Source: Gautieria morchelliformis
Lineage: Eukaryota > Basidiomycota > Agaricomycetes > Gomphales > Gomphaceae
Direction: 5' to 3'
DNA length: 64,000 bases
Assembly (NCBI GenBank): GCA_015179125.1
Contig: WHVA01000105.1
Location: 1 to 64,000, forward strand
The notes under the pieces are model-generated. The model did no database searches. It worked only from the letters and a program-made list of their open reading frames with translations, and was not told the DNA's origin. Positions 10,181 to 21,035 of this stretch are shown here, one piece after another. Made by a program: the position numbers and the translations under genes. Positions within the stretch are counted from its first letter, which is position 1. Each line of letters opens with the position of its first letter.

Positions 10181-10464
10181 TGAGTCACTCTTGATTTACC
10201 AGTATCCCTCATGACTCACTCTTCTTGTTTTCATTGACTCATTATGACTCAGTTCCCCTATTGTGTACCATATCAGCTTTATCGTCCTGACTCCTCTCCA
10301 TGACTCACCTGTCTCACTCTGACTCATTCTGACTCATTGTGACTCATCCCTCTTGTTGTTCTGACTCCTTCTCATACTCACCTGACTCACTCTGACTCAC
10401 TCTGACTCATTCTGACTCACTCTGACTCATTGTGACTCATCCCTCCTATTTCCTTCTGACTCAT
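10181..10464 (+). promoter_or_regulatory. Array of 15 TGACTCA motifs
   Basis: Fifteen exact TGACTCA heptamers (one inverted) are packed into about 280 bases, often at 10-base spacing (ctgactcact repeated). TGACTCA is the recognition sequence of Gcn4/AP-1 type bZIP regulators. The array lies upstream of an AT-rich TATA-like agataaatacc at about 10483, inside a possible LTR running from TGTTGG at 10138 to CTTACA at 10712. It is therefore probably an enhancer of a retroelement promoter; that reading is inference. Confidence 0.55.
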
Positions 10465-11204
10465 GCCCCTTTTCCAAAGTAGATAAATACCAGAGCTTGC
10501 TCCATGTATTTCGCTAGTTTGGTTATCATATACGTTACACTGTCTCCTGTGCCCTTAAGCACTTGAGGATACCTTGCTCACTCTATCGTCTCTCTTCTCT
10601 CAATCTCTTACTTCGAGGCTTGTCTACTTCAGACTTGTCCTTCTCCTTATCTCTTTCGACCAACCAGAACAGGCACCCCTTTTTAGTGCAGGGTCTTCAA
10701 CATTGGGATCTTACACCCGGTGTGGACAGTTCTGACAGTATGGTCTTACTTTTTTGATATTTTGAGTATCTACAATAGGGAAAGCATTCTGGTGAGATGG
10801 CTTAGATGGGTGCTTAGAGGGTGCGCAGTCTATACTGCCGCTATCTTATGAATGTATGAACAGAATCATCCAGAATCAACTGTTTCACCCCCTGAAGTTA
10901 CTGTAGTCTTGTTTGATAGCTACAGAGCTTAGATCTCGATAGTTTACTCCAATTCTTCGTTGAGAGTTCACTATTACTGCTTACTCTAGACTACCTCAAA
11001 AGCAAACCCTTTTGACTTAGTTATTCCTTAGATTGACACCATTTTCTTGTCGACACGGTCATGTGACTCTCATCCATCAGTGCTGGACGCGTCTCAAGGG
11101 GCTTAGTCAGCACACAGAGGAGGGACGAATACAGCGGTCCCAACCACTAAGCAATAGAATTCGTTTACTAAAGGCACCACTTAACATTTTAATCTAAAAC
11201 CCCA

Positions 11205-11632
11205 TTGGCACACAGGCCCTTATGATAACCTTTCATGCCTGCTTCTCCTTCGGCCTGCCAACTTCCCGATTTCACTTTGTTCTCGTCTTGGTATTCATGT
11301 ATGTAGGGCGGTTTGTCATGTTAAGGCAAGTTTGGTTGCATGTATAGTATCCACCTTTGAGTCGACTTAATGCGTGTCAACAATGAATTACAACACGGAC
11401 AGTCAATGACCATTCCAGCCCCCTTTCTCAATTACCACCTCTGGCATTTCACCTGTGCTACACCAGATTCAATTCCAGACCGATGGGTCACAAAGACTAC
11501 CACACTTCACATGTACCAATATAACTGTAAATATAAATGTAACCGATGGTGTAGGAAACAAATGATTTTTGTGGAGATGATATTAACCAATGCTGTATGA
11601 AACAATGTTTGCATCAGCTGCAATAGTACAAC
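11205..11632. other. Unassigned stretch between repeat F and element A1
   Basis: No gene, repeat or motif that I recognise. It is mildly AT-rich with one uninformative short ORF. Confidence 0.3.
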
Positions 11633-12169
11633 TGTTATGACCATGCATTTCTGACTTCCGACCTTCAGTTCCGCACACTTTCCACCCCTCTGATAATTCC
11701 GACATTCCGCCCCTTGTTCTACTCCCTTGTTGTTTCAACTCTATTACTCGGACACTCCGGACTCGCTTCAGCGTTCATCAAGATCATATATCCGGTCACC
11801 CTTGTAGTTCGTTGTCAGATATGTTTTCCGACCCCTGTTCTTTCACCATTGTTTTACCTTACCCTGAACCCCCCTTGTAGTCCCATTGTTCCCAATTAGT
11901 TAGTTCCCACGCATGTCTACCCGACTTCCGCTCCCCCAGAATTTGCTTAGTACCATCCCATTACCTGTTGTCTCAGCTCTTTGTATAAAAGCCTGTCATG
12001 TATGTCTGTTATTCTGCAATCAGATAATCGCCTTTGATACTTGATTTCCTTCGCTCCATCTCCTGTTCTTAGTGCAGCGAGTCTAGCAAGTCCTCCGTCT
12101 CTCCGCATTCTGCCTTCCGCTTCAGTTCCGACTCAAGTTCCGACTTAGCAGAAATCTCAATACGTAACA
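11633..12169 (+). repeat. LTR-A, 5' LTR of element A1 (537 bases)
   Basis: Starts TGTTATGACC and ends ATACGTAACA. TATAAAA is at 11984-11990 and the self-primer motif AATCAGATAAT at 12018-12028. It is about 115 bases shorter than the other A LTRs. The missing block lies between two copies of agttccgac, so the loss is explained by slippage or recombination between those repeats. Confidence 0.9.
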
Positions 12170-12171
12170 GT

Positions 12172-12182
12172 ATTATCTGATT
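12172..12182 (+). other. Primer-binding site of A1, complementary to its own LTR
   Basis: ATTATCTGATT, beginning two bases after the LTR, is the exact reverse complement of AATCAGATAAT at 12018-12028, which sits 34 bases downstream of the TATA box. No tRNA 3'-end complement (TGG...) is present. This matches the self-priming mechanism known for Tf1, where the first 11 bases of the mRNA fold back to prime reverse transcription. Confidence 0.7.
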
Positions 12183-12202
12183 CCCACCTGATAACTATCA
12201 CT

Positions 12203-13534
12203 ATGCCTCCTCGTACCACAGCTACTTCAGCTCAAGCAGGAGCTGTCGAAGCTCTCTCTTATTTTGGCAGTCTTAGATCCGCAGCACCAAGGCACACGGA
12301 ACCCTCCAGCAGCTCTCGTGCAGACGATGAGCTTTCCGATGCTATTCTGCAACGTTTCGAAGAAGTTCCCAACGCTAATCCCGACGACAATCCCAACTAT
12401 GACGGGAACTTGACGAGCAGCAGCGGTGAACAAACAGCAGCGTCATTCCGACGCCCAGCTCCACCACCACCACCTCCACCAGGACCACCTCCAGGTGGCC
12501 CTCCAGGCGGCCCTCATGGCAGCCCACCCGGCGGTCCCCCAGGCAGAGGTCCTCCACCTCCAATTCCCACCAACCCAGTTCCGCCCACGCCAGTTCCGGA
12601 TCTTGCACAAGCTATCGCCATGCTAGCCGGCCAACTCCAGCATCCGGCCCAAGCCCCACCATGCCCCAAGACAAAGGTCCGTGAACCGGATCAATTCGAC
12701 GGTTCCGACCCCAAGAAGCTCCAGCCTTTTTTGGTCCAGCTTCAACTCAACTTCCGCGATCGTCCCGACGCCTTTCCCGACAACGAACGAAAGGTCAACT
12801 ACACCCTTTCCTATCTCCGAGGCACGGCTCTCGACTATTTCGAACCCGCCCTCATGGATCCGTTCGCACTCGTTGACTGGGCTGATGATTACCACAATTT
12901 CGTTTCTGAACTCCGCAGCAACTTCGGACCATTTGAGATGGAAGCCGATGTGGAAAATGAACTCAATAAGCTTCATATGAAAGACACTCATAAGATAGCT
13001 AAATACATCGTCACGTTCCAGCAGCTTGCTCCTTGAGTCCAATGGGGAGAAGCCGCACTCCGACACCAATTCTATATGGGCTTGCCATCCCGGATCAAGG
13101 ATGAAATTGCCCGCGTCGGAAAACCCGCCACCCTTACCAACCTCCGCAAACTTGCCCAATCCATCGACTCACGCTACTGGGAAAGACACTCCGAGATTGC
13201 TCACAAAAATTCCACGCAGAGCAAGAACGACAAGTCTTCTGACAAGAAGTCTGATAAAGACAAGAAGAAGACGAATTCCGGAAACAACAACTCCAGAAAC
13301 AACAACAACAACAACAGTTCCGGCTCCAACTCCGGAAACCAGAACAACACCTCCACACCACGCAACAACCAGGCCTCTGGTTCTAACACCAACGCCCGGA
13401 AAAGCACTCCGGACCTTTCCAACAAACTTGGGAAGGACGGAAAACTAACCCTTGCAGAATGCCAGCGTCGCATGGACAACAACCTTTGCCTTTTCTGCAG
13501 CAAAGGCGGTCACATCGCTCGCGATTGCACCTGA
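12203..13534 (+). pseudogene. A1 gag (capsid and nucleocapsid) with an internal stop
   Basis: Gag of a Ty3/gypsy element, starting at the first ATG after the primer site. The order is a Pro/Gly-rich N-terminal region, a capsid-like helical domain (FDGSDPKKLQPFLVQLQLNF, LSYLRGTALDYF), an Asn/Ser-rich spacer, and a zinc knuckle C-X2-C-X4-H-X4-C (CLFCSKGGHIARDC). A TGA at 13034-13036 interrupts the frame within the conserved ...AP-VQWGEAALRHQFY... segment, where arginine is expected, consistent with CGA to TGA. A second stop at 13532 follows the knuckle. Gag would package the RNA in virus-like particles; this copy cannot make it whole. Confidence 0.85.
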
Positions 13535-13659
13535 GCTTCTGCTTCCGCTGCTAAGGCCAAGGGCCACGCAGCGAAGATGGAAGAGAAATCCGAATCGACT
13601 CCCGCTACGGATGCAAAAAAATAGTCAGCAGTCCTCCGGCCTCCGCACGAGCTGAGGGC

Positions 13660-15596
13660 TGTGTTGACCCCATTTGTGCGACAAATGAGGTTAAACTCAA
13701 CGCATCTGCTCTTTCATCCTCCAATTCCCTCTCAGTTCCGCTCACTTCCGACACCATTTCCACACCCCCGTTTACAGCATTGATTGACTCCAGTTCGACT
13801 CACTGTTTCCTCGATTCCGACTTTGTTTTGAAACATAAATTTCTGACCCGCAACATTCCGACAATTCCGCTCCGCCTTTTCGATGGGTCATCCAACACGG
13901 CAATCTCCCAAGTCGTGGACCTGTCTATCTGTTTCACTACTGGGGACAACCATGAAGTGACGTTTTACGTTACTCCGCTAGATGCTAGCTGTTCCGTTGT
14001 ACTAGGACACAATTGGCTCACCCACTATAATCCGTCGAACAACTGGGCATTGGGTCAGATACAGATCCGTACCCCGGATCAACTTCCATCTATTCCGATG
14101 TCGTCCGCAAAGATGGCTCAGGCCTCTTCTGCAACTCCGCTTGTGGATTCAGTTCCGCACTCCGGTCCCGCTTTAGCACCTCTGTCCCTCGAAGCTCCTT
14201 GAATTGCGCTTGTTTCCACCACTGCTTTCTGCGTATTGCAACGGCAAGAAGATACAACCATTTTCCAGCTTCACCTTTCCGATCCGGCTTCAGTCAAGGC
14301 TCGTTCCGCCTTGACTTCCGCTCCAGTCGACATGAGCTCAGTTCTGGAAGAATATCGTGACTTCCCAGACGTGTTCAATAAGGCCAAAGCCGATAAACCT
14401 GCTGAACATCGACCTTACGATTTGAAGATAGATTTGGAAGAAGGAGCATCTCCACCCCTTGGACCGATCTACTCCCTTTCACAAAGTGAACTCCAAACTC
14501 TCGGAGAGTTCGTTGATGAACACCTGAACATGGGCTTTATCCACCCTTCTCTGTCTCCGCACGGTGCTCAGGTCCTTTTCATCAAAAAGAAGGATGGATC
14601 TCTCCGCCTCTGCGTCGATTTCCGTGGACTTAATGCCCTCACTAAGAAGGACAAATATCCGCTTCTGCGCATTTCCGACCTCCTCGACACTCCCCACAGG
14701 GCGAAGATCTACACCAAAATTGACCTCCGGCATGCTTATCACCTTGTCCGCATCCGGGAAGGTGACGAGTGGAAAACCACTTTCCGCACCCGCTATGGTG
14801 CTTTTGAGTGGGTTGTCATGCCTTTCGGTCTAACCAATGCTCCCGCCGCTTTTCAATGATTTATGAATGACGTATTTTCCGACCTCCTCGACATATGCAT
14901 TCTAGTCTACATTGAGGACATCCTCATCTATTCTGACACACTGGAACAACATTGGGAACATGTCCGCGAAGTACTCTGCCGTCTACGCAAACACCACCTC
15001 TACGCAAAGCAGAGAAATGCGAATGGCATCGTGACACGGTCGAATACCTCGGCTACATCCTCTCTCCTACGGGTCTTACCATGGCAGAGGACAAGGTCAA
15101 GGCACTTCAAGAATGGCCGGAACCCCGACGTGCTAAGGATGTGCAGTCTTTCCTTGGCTTCGCCAACTTTTACCAGCATTTCATTTACAATTTTTCCGAC
15201 ATTACTGTTCCGCTCATGTGTCTCACCAGGAAGGGTGCCCCATGGAATTTCACTCCAGAATGCCATTCCGCATTTGAAGCCCTCAAAGCGGCCTTCACTA
15301 CGGCTCCTATACTCGGTTTCTGGATTCCAGAGGCTCAACTTGTACTCAAAACCGACGCTTCTGACTACGCGCTAGCCGCCATCCTGTCAATCATTTCCCC
15401 TAACGACGGAGAAATTCATCTGATCGCATTTCATTCCTGCACCTTTTCTGCCCTGGAACTCAACTACGACGTCCACGATAAGGAACTACTTGCAATTTTT
15501 GAGGCCTTCAAAATTTGGAGACACTACCTCGAAGATCCAACTTATCCAATTGACATTGTAACGGATCATAAAAACCTTGAGTATTTTGCGACTACT
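13660..15596 (+). pseudogene. A1 pol: protease, reverse transcriptase and RNase H, broken
   Basis: Protease region (ALIDSSSTHCFLDSDF, where the expected active-site DSGA reads DSSS, and VVLGHNWL). Then reverse transcriptase ([34 protein letters not shown], and the catalytic box as YIEDILIYS instead of Y-x-DD), then RNase H (LKTDASDYALAAIL, ELNYDVHDKELLAIFEAF, IVTDHKNLEYF). TGA at 14857 replaces an expected arginine in FQ-FMNDVF. A frameshift lies near 15000. The gene is cut at 15596 by LTR-D and resumes at 22443. Both the active-site changes and the breaks mean the copy is dead. Confidence 0.9.
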
Positions 15597-15796
15597 TGTC
15601 AAGATTGGATTTTGGGCGTTAATATCGCATGTTAGTGGCGAATGCCTGAATAGCGTGTGCGATATAGCGAATCGCCCAGCGAACAGTACCAAAGAGGTAA
15701 TGGTTAAGAAGTAAGAGGGTTACTCGAAAGGAATTTGCCCTGATCTACAGTCATAGCGAAATAGCCCGTGGCACTTGACAATGTAACATGCAAGGT

Positions 15797-16185
15797 TGTA
15801 AAGATTGTGTAGCTAGTACAGAAGACTCAGTGTTTGTGCGCGTAAGCGAGGTCAAACGACTATGTGATTTACCTAGTACAGAAGACTGTTTTGTACAGGT
15901 AAGTTAAGAGAATTGAGAAGTAACTAAATAGTCTTACCTCAGTGTTTGCACGTGTAAGCGAGGTCAAACGACTGAGGGAGACGCTACAAACTAAGACTAC
16001 TTATAGTTTCTGGGTCTTTAGATGGCTAAATTAAGCAGACAAAAGAAAAGCGTTGCAGTAAGGCAGATGCGTACTTTACTCGAATAAGCCCATAAAGGCG
16101 TGTGGCAATCACGTGAGGGCTATCACGTGTTTTCTCCTTGCATGTGCGAGCTTCTAGTGGCTTCTAGCGCTCGATGTATTCCTAC
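15797..16185 (-). repeat. Copia 3' LTR
   Basis: TGTAAAGATTG...CCTACA; adjoins a C-rich tract (ctgcccctcaaa) that is the complement of the polypurine tract on the element's strand. It holds two imperfect hairpin repeats of the agtgtttg...caaacgact type, the second at 15937-15977. Confidence 0.88.
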
Positions 16186-16193
16186 ACTGCCCC

Positions 16194-19100
16194 TCAAACC
16201 GTGGATAGCCTGAACTCGACGGCGAAGTGCTTGACTTTCGTGGACGGCAACGCTTTGGTAAGGGTGTCAGCTATCATGTCATCTGTCGGGCAATACACAA
16301 GACGAAGGACGCCTTGGTTGATAATCCACTGTATAAAATGGTAACATATGTCGATGTGTTTAGTGCGAGCATGATACTGATGGTCCTTTGCGAGCGCTAT
16401 AGCAGACTGGTTGTCTGAAAACAAAGTGGTTGGTGCCATCTCGACATTGAAGAGTTGTTGGATTAGGGATCTAAGCCATTTGGCTTCTTTGGCAGTGTGA
16501 GCGGCTGCTACGTACTTGCTCTCGGTCATCGAGAGGGAGACTATTTGCTGACGTTTCGCGCTCCAGGAAACTGCACTGCCGTGAATGATGAACACATATC
16601 CGGAGATGGCATGCCTGTCATTGGCCATGCTCCCGTCGGTGTCAGCGTAACCTGTGAGTGCGGTGTTCACATGCCCGTAAGTCAACCAAAACTCTCTTGT
16701 CCCTTTCAAGTACTGAAAGATGCATTTGACAGCGTTCCAGTGCGTGGGACCAAATTTGGTCGAGTATTGGGATACTGACTGAACCCCGAAGGCGATGTCA
16801 GGTCGAGTTCCGAGTGCCGTGTACATCAGCGATCTGACGGCTTCTCTGTACGGAGTGTCGCACATCTGTGCCCACTCAGCTGTCGTCTTAGGCGTCTGGG
16901 ACATGTTAAGGAGCAGTCCATGTTGCATTGGTGTGGATGCAGGTTTGAGATTTTCGAGGTTGTAGCGGTGTATTATAGAGTCAATGTACGATCTTTGGGA
17001 AAGATGGATGGTACGTCTTTCCCTGTTGCGTTTGATCTCGATGCCTAATAACCAATGCAGCTCACCAAGGTCCGTTATCTTGACGTGTTTCGAAATACCG
17101 GCTTTGAACTGATTTACCAGCGCCGTTGATGTTGCTGCGATCATGCAGTCGTCGACATGGACTAGGACGATAACAGTAGCGTTGTTTGTATGTCTGAAGA
17201 ATACTGCTTGGTCAACGTCGCAGCGGGAGAAAAGTAATCTGGTGAGCATTATATCGACTAGTTTTTGATACCAGCGTCGACCGGACTGTTTTAACCCGTA
17301 TAATGTCTTACGCAGGACACAGACCTTCCCAGAGGAATTCGGCGCGTGGTAACCTGGGGGTTGAGACATGTAGATTGTCTCTTTGTCAGTGAGTTCCCCA
17401 TTTAAGTACGCACCTTTGATGTCGATCTGATGTAGCTCCATATCATTTGCAGCAGCTAACGTGAGTACCGTCCGAATGGAAACCAGCTTGGCAACAGGAG
17501 CGAAGGCGTCAAAATAGTCTACTCCAGGTACTTGAGAAAATCCCTGAGCGACAAGCCGAGCCTTATACCGTACTACATTTCCAGCAGAGTCCTTCTTTGC
17601 ACGAAAGACCCACTTGGAGCCAACAATGTTGGCACCGGCTGGGGCTTCGGTAAGTTCCCAGGTTCCAGCATCGCGGAGCACGGCTAATTCTTCGCGTATA
17701 GCAGCCTCCCACAAGTGCCAATCAGGGCGCCGTTTTGCCTTGGCGAGGGATCGTGGTTCAATGGCCTCCAGTTCACTCATCTCAGCGACAAGTGCATATT
17801 CATCGGGTTCATCAACTAGCATTATCCAATCAGCTGATCCCTCTCCCTCTAGGACTTCAGTTTCTTTTTCAGGGACGGTGGGCATCTGAACTCCAGTGGT
17901 GATTACTGGGTCAGAGGATCGGTTAGAAGACATTCCTTGACCTTCTAAGATATTGTGGATTCGCTGACTTGGCTTGCGTACTCGCTTTGCAGGTGCCTCT
18001 GCTTCCGAGTCGGATGGGTCTTGGACAATGATGCTGGTAGGTGGGTTGACAGTGAGGGGTGGTAAGGGAGCAGGTTTGGCTGCCTTGGACGAAGGTGTGT
18101 CAGTTTTCGTCTCGATCAGTTGCCAATCCTCCCCCTCGAGACGTGAAGCTGACGATGGGGTATTGTTAAAGTGAATGCTGCGTTCTACCGTCACCGTTTG
18201 CTTTTCCGGCCAGTAAATACGATAACCTTTGCTACGGTCATCAATCCCCAGCCACCATCCTTCTGTGACACGTCCTCCGAGCTTATCCCCGGTTTCAGTG
18301 CATACCCACACCCTCTCTCCCCATTCACGCACGTGTCTCAAATCAGGCTTTTTGCCGAAGGCAGCCTCGTATGGGGTTTTACCCAAGACGGCTTTTGTCG
18401 ACGTTCGGTTCATGAGCCAGACAACATGGCGGGCAGCCTCGCCCCACAAGAACCTTGGCAGACCACTAGCATGCAGCAAGGCCCGCACGCGTTCAACAAT
18501 GCTGTGGTTGCGACGCTCAGCGACTCCATTGTGCTGAGGCGTATCGTGGACGGTGAGTTTTGCATGGTACCTTTAGACTTGAGGTACAGCAAAAATTCCT
18601 TTCCTAGGTATTCACCGCCTCAATCTGAGTGCAGCACTTTGATGTGAGCATTCAACTGCGTGCTGCACCACATGTCGTATTCCCTGTATGCCGTGAGGGC
18701 CTCGTCCTTGGTGTGCAATAGGTGCAGGTGAGTCAACCTTGACATGTCATCCGTGAAAGTGACATAGTATCTCTTTCCAGCCTTCGTGGCAACTGGGGCT
18801 GGTCCCCAGAGGTCGCTATGCACCTCATCACCGAAATTTGAGGCTTGACCGCCCTCCCTAGTCTTTGGGACAGGCTTGCGCGTAGCTTTAGCATATACAC
18901 AGGACTCGCAAAAAAAGGGGTCTCTCGACGGTAATGTTTCCAGCTTTACTCCTGTTACAAGACCGTTTGTAATGAGCTTTCTAGCTGTCTCGGGTGCTAT
19001 GTGGCCCATGCGCCGGTGGAATTGCTCTAAGGTGAGCACATCGGTAGCAGCATTCACTGAGTCTGACTCGCTTAAAACTCAATATAGGCCACGTCCAGTT

Positions 19101-20594
19101 TTTGGGACAGTGCCTACAAGCTTTCCGTTTCGCTCAGTTATAACACATTTGCCGTTTGCAAATGTCACTGCGAAGCCGGCCGAGTCGAGTAGTCCTATAG
19201 ATACGAGGGTGTAACCGACCTCAGGGGAGTACAGCACCTCAGTTAGCTTAAGTTGAGATGTCGTGGTCCCGTTAGGTACGTCGATTACCATCTCTCCCGT
19301 TCCAGTGGCATTGAAACTTTGACGGTTCGCAGCTTGGAATGACTTCGGACTAATTGCCATGAAGTCCGTTACTGCCTCTCAATATGGAGTAATGTGCCGT
19401 GTGCAACCAGAGTCGTACACTTTGATGTGAGTGACGCTGTCTGGTTCTGCATTGTCCTTGCATTGGACAGCATGCGCGTTTTCTGACTCGATAGCAGTTG
19501 TATCACCGATGTTGACAAGCAGATACTTCTCGCTTTCGTCAACATCTTCCTGTGAATCGCCATCTATGACACTTCCAGTGTCATCGCCCATTTCAGAAAA
19601 CCAGTCTCCGGCACACTCCTCGTCTTCAGAGTCAGAGTCGCAGTTGGATAGCAGTACGGGGAGCTCATCCTCGTCATCAAGATCAGCGAAGAAGGCGGCT
19701 TCACCTTCATCATCAGATTCGAAGACGGCATTAGCAGAGCCACTGCCCTTTGGTGAGTCGTGCCTTTTGTCACCATTTACTCGCGCAGGCTTGGGACACT
19801 TATTTTTGTAGTGTCCCTTGTCGCCGCAGTTCCAGCAGGTACCCTTTGGCTTGCGATCAGAGCTTTTCCCTTTTCCAGTTACCGACACGGTAAGTGCCTC
19901 ATCCTTATCACTGCTCTTTCCTCCAGGTTGACCAGAGCGTCGAGACCGCTGAGCTACATGATGTTCGTACTCCTTGGAGACTAGCGTGATGAGCTCATCG
20001 GGCTCAATGGTCTTTGTAGAGCTGTAGAGCTTTGTGCCAGCCAGTAGATTTGACGCAAAGGCAGAGAGGTGAGGAGGAAGGGATTTGATGATTGTTGAAC
20101 GGTAGTCCTTTTCTTCTATGTCTACACTGTAGGTTGCTAACTCCTCCTTTTTCACTCGTAGGCCATCAAGGAATTCGTGAACGTTTGCCTTGTCTGAGCA
20201 TCTAGACTCCATGAAGTGGCTACGAAGGTCCACCTGAGCAAATGCCCCCTTAGATGAAAATTCTTTGACAATAATTGACCATCTATCAGTTAGGGACGGG
20301 TTGCCGTGTATGCGGATGGAGGGTGGAGTCGGGGATGCAGTGAGTGAGGAGGGCTTTTGCTGTACGATCCTCCTTAACCCATTTTGCTAGGGCTTCTTCT
20401 TCATCGGCTGTGGGCGGTGAACTGACAGTGGGTTGCGTAGTTGAGCCATCAAAATATCCCCATAGGACTTTAGCATTGACTGCATCCTGGAAATGCATCG
20501 AGAAAGCCATCCAGTTTAGACCATTGGCCATAAGTTTCGGGACTGAAGAAGGAAGGAGATCGGTGGTGGTAAGAGCAGTAGTAGACATGATCAA
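16194..20594 (-). pseudogene. Copia gag-pol polyprotein, interrupted
   Basis: Domains in order from 20594 downwards. The Gag N-terminus has LPSSVPKLMANGLNW; the zinc knuckle is CWNCGDKGHYKNKC. The protease has DSGCTRHITPY, and the integrase zinc and core region has HRRMGHIAPE and CESCVYAKA. The reverse transcriptase has KWVFRAKKDSAGNVVRYKAR and the catalytic VHVDDCMIAA. RNase H has SLSMTESKYVAAAHTAKEAKWL and ARTKHIDICYHF. The frame is broken by TGA stops near 19379, 19079 and 18620, each where the family has arginine, and by frameshifts near 20330 and 18565. The 764-residue C-terminal part (18488-16194) is still open. This copy can no longer make a full polyprotein. Confidence 0.9.
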
Positions 20595-20627
20595 AAGAAA
20601 AGGAGCTGCGGGTGATCTAGCATTGAG

Positions 20628-20645
20628 CTGCGGGGCCCAATAACC
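20628..20645 (-). other. Copia primer-binding site
   Basis: Directly next to the 5' LTR the element's strand reads GGTTATTGGGCCCCGC. It resembles the GGTTATGGGCCC site by which Drosophila copia uses an internal fragment of initiator tRNA-Met. The second copia relic at 50.38 kb has the identical sequence, so it is conserved. The extra T relative to the insect site leaves the exact tRNA uncertain. Confidence 0.5.
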
Positions 20646-21035
20646 TGTAAAGATTGTGTAGCTAGTACAGAAGACTCAGTGTTTGCACGCATAAGCGAGG
20701 TCAAACGACTATGTGATTTACCTAGTACAGAAGACTGTTTTGTACAGGTAAGTTAAGAGAATTGAGAAGTAACTAAATAGTCTTACCTCAGTGTTTGCAC
20801 GCGTAAGCGAGGTCAAACGACTGAGGGAGACGCTACAAACTAAGACTACTTATAGTTTCTGGGTCTGTAGATGGCTAAATTAGGCAGACAAAAGAAAAAC
20901 GTTGCAGTAAGGCAGACACGTACTTTACTCGAATAAGCCCATAAAGGCGTGTGGCAATCACGTGAGGGCTATCACGTGTTTGCTCCTTGCACGTGCGAGC
21001 TTCTAGTGGCTTCTAGCGCTCGACGTATTCCTACA
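20646..21035 (-). repeat. Copia 5' LTR
   Basis: Pairs with the LTR at 15797-16185. It has the same two hairpin repeats, the second at 20786-20826 (cctcagtgtttg pairing with caaacgactgagg with one bulged base). As the upstream LTR of a minus-strand element it would carry the promoter. Confidence 0.88.

Larger units (their letters stand above)
8312..10846. mobile_element. TA-flanked inverted-repeat DNA transposon
   Basis: The ends are 39-base inverted repeats with two mismatches (agatagcggcagtata..., then ctgcgcaccctctaag), each flanked by TA (8310-8311 and 10847-10848). Comparison with the empty site in F2 (tagctagcacgaatgtatg) supports insertion at a TA-like dinucleotide, as for Tc1/mariner-like elements. 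No transposase ORF with a recognisable DDE signature is visible, so this looks non-autonomous. It has itself been invaded by LTR-B (9502-9991). A short TTAGGGTTAGGG run lies near the left end at about 8361. From 8400 to 9100 I see no gene. Confidence 0.7.
7603..11199. repeat. Repeat F, copy 1, split by a DNA transposon
   Basis: Starts TGTTATGATAG and ends AATCTAAAA, flanked by the 5-base duplication CCCCA (7598-7602 and 11200-11204). About 1,060 bases remain when the transposon at 8312-10846 is removed. The left half (atggcatcggccatgacgtc, ccacagaagaggcacagaga) and right half (gctgtagtcttgtttgatag, tcatcagtgctggacgcg) match copy F2 at 22947-23978. It has LTR-like size and duplication length, but its 3' end is AAAA rather than CA. 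The short ORFs in both copies do not agree with each other and are not supported. Confidence 0.75.
15797..21035 (-). mobile_element. Ty1/copia element, two LTRs, inserted in LTR-D
   Basis: A structurally complete element of about 5.2 kb. The LTRs are at 15797-16185 (389 bases) and 20646-21035 (390 bases), both TGTAAAGATTG...TTCCTACA, about 97% alike by eye. The flanks AAGGT (15792-15796) and AATGT (21036-21040) are a 5-base target duplication with one later change. The gag-pol lies between them on the minus strand. Because it sits inside D2, which sits inside A1, it is the youngest of the three. Confidence 0.92.
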
